Below, piece by piece: positions 61,501 through 64,000 of a stretch of DNA of 64,000 bases (positions within the stretch are counted from its first letter, which is position 1; every line of letters begins with the position of its first letter). This DNA comes from Protonemura montana (lineage: Eukaryota > Arthropoda > Insecta > Plecoptera > Nemouridae), in assembly GCA_947568835.1 (NCBI GenBank), contig OX387603.1, positions 17,074,651 through 17,138,650 on the forward strand. Direction: 5' to 3'. Both the position numbers and the translations under genes were made by a program. The notes under the pieces were generated by a model that saw only the letters and a list, made by a program, of their open reading frames with translations, searched no databases and was not told where the DNA came from.

Positions 61501-64000
61501 CTAAAATGTGCATATTGTGCGAAATAGCCACTAATTTCCATTCAAAAAATGTTAAATGTTTATTTTATCTCTCTAAACACACATTTCCATGAATTTGTCA
61601 GATTATTTCCCCCAGTCTTGTTGTCAGGTCTGTTTCTCATCAAATGCTGTCAACATTCCTAAGCTTAGGGGGTAGAAGTAGTGGGGCAAAATGTTTGCTG
61701 TAGGAAACTATTGCCATTGGTTGGCTGAATCTTCCCCTCCTTGCCATGTGAGCACCAGCATCACGTGCATTCAGTCTATATAGAGATTAGCTGGGATTTC
61801 AAATTTCAATGGCATGTATTACATTTTTGACTTTTGAGGATCAAACAAAGCAACTCTTTGTGAGTGATGGATTTATTTTGATGTGTGGAATCTGGAACAC
61901 CAGACTTGTCTGGGAGAAAAAAATACAATCTTGCAAAGTATGTTGTTAGTACCAGGCAGTGGGTCTAATTCAAATTCTAATGGACATAAAAATCTCAAAC
62001 CCCTCACTGACAAACTTTTTAGTTTTAAACTCTTTTTGGAAAATTAGTGTTACAAATAGGAGCTAATTGAAATTAATTTAATTTTGCATCAATAATAATA
62101 AAAACATGGAGCTTATACGGATAAATGTTTCTTGTGTCTTATTTGTTTTGTAGTTTTCTTGTGGCGTAACAATGTATTTTATGAAACATAAAGGTATTAG
62201 CTACATTTTAAAGGAACTTATTGAACAAAAACACTACGTGTAAATATTCTTCTTTTTTTCGTCACCCATGTCCGAAATCTGCTATAGACATGAAATTCTG
62301 TACTTTTTCCATAACACCGCCATAACACCGAAATCCAAAAAGCTTACCACGAAATTAACGAAATCATAACACCATAAAATCTTGGCTCTAGTTATGACTT
62401 ATGACTTATAAGACAATCCTGGGAAATAGTTTTGAACAAGTAACACATCCTGTCTACATGTTTTTTTTTTGTGTGCAGGAAAAGTTTTGGAGCGACGCTC
62501 GTCAAACGGGTGCGGAAAGCAGGCTCTGACCTCATCAACAAAGTACCGCGGGTAATTCCTTGTCATGTTTATCTAGCAAAAGTTTTATCCATTTTCTGGG
62601 TTGTGTATGTTGGGTTGTGATGTTCTGTTTGGTTGTGATTGTAAACTAGGGCTTAGCAACACAATTCGAGTTGTGTTGTTAATAAGTATAGTTTATTTTA
62701 TTTTAGTTTATTTTATTTAGTTTATTTGTACTACTTTGTTTTTCTTTGGAAACCCCGCATGCTTCTTTCTATACCTTCTGTTTTAGTTTAAATATGTAAA
62801 AAATAAAAACATGAAGATTGGACTGAAACTGAAAAAATTATCAAAATCTCAAAATCTTCGTTGTCATGAAATTGAAGATTTTGCATTGCTTGCCATGCTC
62901 ATCAATTGGGAAAAAGGTTGCCTTTATAACTCGCCCACATTTAGAGGTACACTATTGAGATAAGCGTATCTCTAAATGTGGACAAGTCAACAGCCAAAGC
63001 ATTTAGCACGACTCTTCTCCTGCTGCCGACCATCTAATCTCCCAATAGTTTGGAAAACTTCTTCCCCATTACTTAGTCATGAGTAGCCTTGTACACAAAC
63101 AATATTTTATAAATAAAAGTAATTTATAGGAAAATCTTGCAGTTGTGCTAGATTAAAAGATCTTATTCGTATTGCTATCATTTGCATTATTACGAAAGCT
63201 CCATAGATTCCTCTCAATTTCTGCAGAGTCGTCGTTCATCGTGGCTGGAGGACACAGCATTATCGGATGCTGCACCTACGTCTAGCGTGCGCGGTGGGTC
63301 AGAGTCTGGCGGCGCCGAGTCGGACGCCAGCGCAGAAGAGCTGAGGCCGCGCGACAGCTTTGCGCGCAGCTCACTCAGTCTGGCCAGCGCAGGCACCCGT
63401 CGTGCTGTTTACTTTACAGAAGAGGACAATGACGCTGCTGACGCTAATGCCCCGGCACCAGACGATAACAAGGCGGCCCCATCCACATCAACGCCTGTCC
63501 AGGAAAACAAGTGAGAAGTGATTTTTACCCTTTTTTCCTGTGTTAACCGTGTCGTGGTTCAAACAAATATGTTTGATTCACTTTTCTAGTCACTGCACTT
63601 CTCAGTCCTCCTTGCTTATTGTAACTTTTTTGGGGTGTTCACAGTAGATAAAGATTCAGTAGATTTTGGTATCAGTTTTTCAAATGTTACTCACACCTAG
63701 TGATGCAAAATGCTCTAGCATTTTCTTTTTGAGAATATTCTCGAGAATATTCTTGAGCATGAGCATTTTCTGAGCATTTTTTCCAAATCACATTTTATGC
63801 TTGATTTACCTATGGATTTCACTTGGTTATTTTATTTTATTTTTACTTATCATGCATGGAAGTTCATAAAGGAGAAATAGATTGAAGGTGGTAAAAGGTA
63901 CCTTTGATTGAATGAATTTTTCATCTTTCAGCTTCTTTACAATCGATGCAGCGATTTATGAGGTGATTCGTCATTTTAGTCGCATGCCGGACATACAGAG
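52550..64000 (+). CDS. Girdin: Girdin / CCDC88 family, HOOK domain plus long coiled coil (3' truncated by window)
   Basis: Twenty exons read in frame: 52550-52603, 52700-52788, 52972-53077, 53187-53396, 54039-54304, 54749-55009, 55374-55560, 55887-56138, 56348-56467, 56622-56813, 57412-57815, 58095-58308, 58867-58965, 59373-59660, 60097-60297, 60810-60955, 61063-61155, 62479-62551, 63227-63510, 63932 onward; about 1,200 aa so far. Residues 1 to about 165 are a HOOK (calponin-like) domain, which binds dynein adaptors or microtubules. Residues about 230-1060 are a nearly continuous coiled coil. The family block QYHELLTHSLEDKEHYH and KVNNLCRQKEKLEEKIMEHYRR near its end identifies the CCDC88 family. 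A basic segment (KSFGATLVKRVRKAG) and a Ser/acid-rich tail follow. Girdin links membranes, actin and trafficking in polarity and migration. The C-terminus lies beyond the window, so a Galpha-binding motif cannot be judged. Confidence 0.92.
61200..62390. mobile_element. Non-autonomous hAT-type DNA transposon
   Basis: The 1,191-base element has terminal inverted repeats that begin TAGAGCCA and match over 21 bases with two differences (61200-61220 against 62390-62370). It is flanked by a perfect 8-bp direct repeat GTTATGAC (61192-61199 and 62391-62398). An 8-bp target duplication and a terminus of the YARNG type are hallmarks of the hAT superfamily. Subterminal CGCGAAAT motifs recur near both ends. 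No transposase frame is present. It occupies most of the Girdin intron 61156-62478. Confidence 0.82.
63732..63753. promoter_or_regulatory. 22-bp palindrome with heat-shock-element-like units
   Basis: The sequence is AGAATATTCT repeated on both sides of a central CG and equals its own reverse complement. Each half holds an inverted AGAAT/ATTCT pair, the unit bound by HSF. It is in the last visible Girdin intron. Confidence 0.4.

Overview
This window is nuclear DNA from an animal, almost certainly an arthropod and probably a pancrustacean (insect or crustacean). The genes are split by AT-rich introns with canonical GT/AG borders. Several genes are arthropod-typical: a masquerade-type serine protease homolog with five cysteine knots, and CLIP-domain proteins. 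No bacterial-type organisation is visible. Gene models were built by hand from splice signals, reading-frame continuity and recognised protein motifs.

Layout, left to right. The 3' end of ALG13 (+, ends 1626) converges on masquerade (-, 14139 to 2480, nine coding exons, complete). Next come a CLIP-only, threonine-rich secreted protein (+, 17183-18128) and a complete CLIP-domain trypsin-like protease (+, 21003-26422). These three form a 24-kb cluster of secreted CLIP-family genes. DNLZ/Hep1 (-, 27331-27955) is divergent from ATF6 (+, 28390-42226, ten coding exons and a long first intron). Sulfiredoxin (-, 45565-46253) is divergent from a HAUS7-like augmin subunit (+, 46877-49697). That gene converges on an intronless fold-type I aminotransferase (-, 49957-51240), which is divergent from Girdin/CCDC88 (+, from 52550, 20 exons seen, running off the right end).

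Stress and redox functions are frequent here: ATF6 (ER stress), DNLZ (mitochondrial Hsp70 maintenance) and sulfiredoxin (peroxiredoxin repair). The co-location may be chance. Three gene pairs are head-to-head with short shared promoter regions.

Non-genic structure includes three copies of a SINE with a 5S-rRNA-like head, one abutting the splice acceptor of masquerade exon 2. A hAT-type non-autonomous DNA transposon with a perfect 8-bp target duplication fills one Girdin intron. Phase-compatible alternative first exons are visible for ATF6 and for the CLIP protease. Several perfect palindromes are present, one with heat-shock-element character and one a hairpin downstream of ATF6. I found no wholly new multi-gene system. 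The best candidates for novelty are the 5S-SINE family, the CLIP-only gene, the hAT element and the alternative ATF6 N-terminus.
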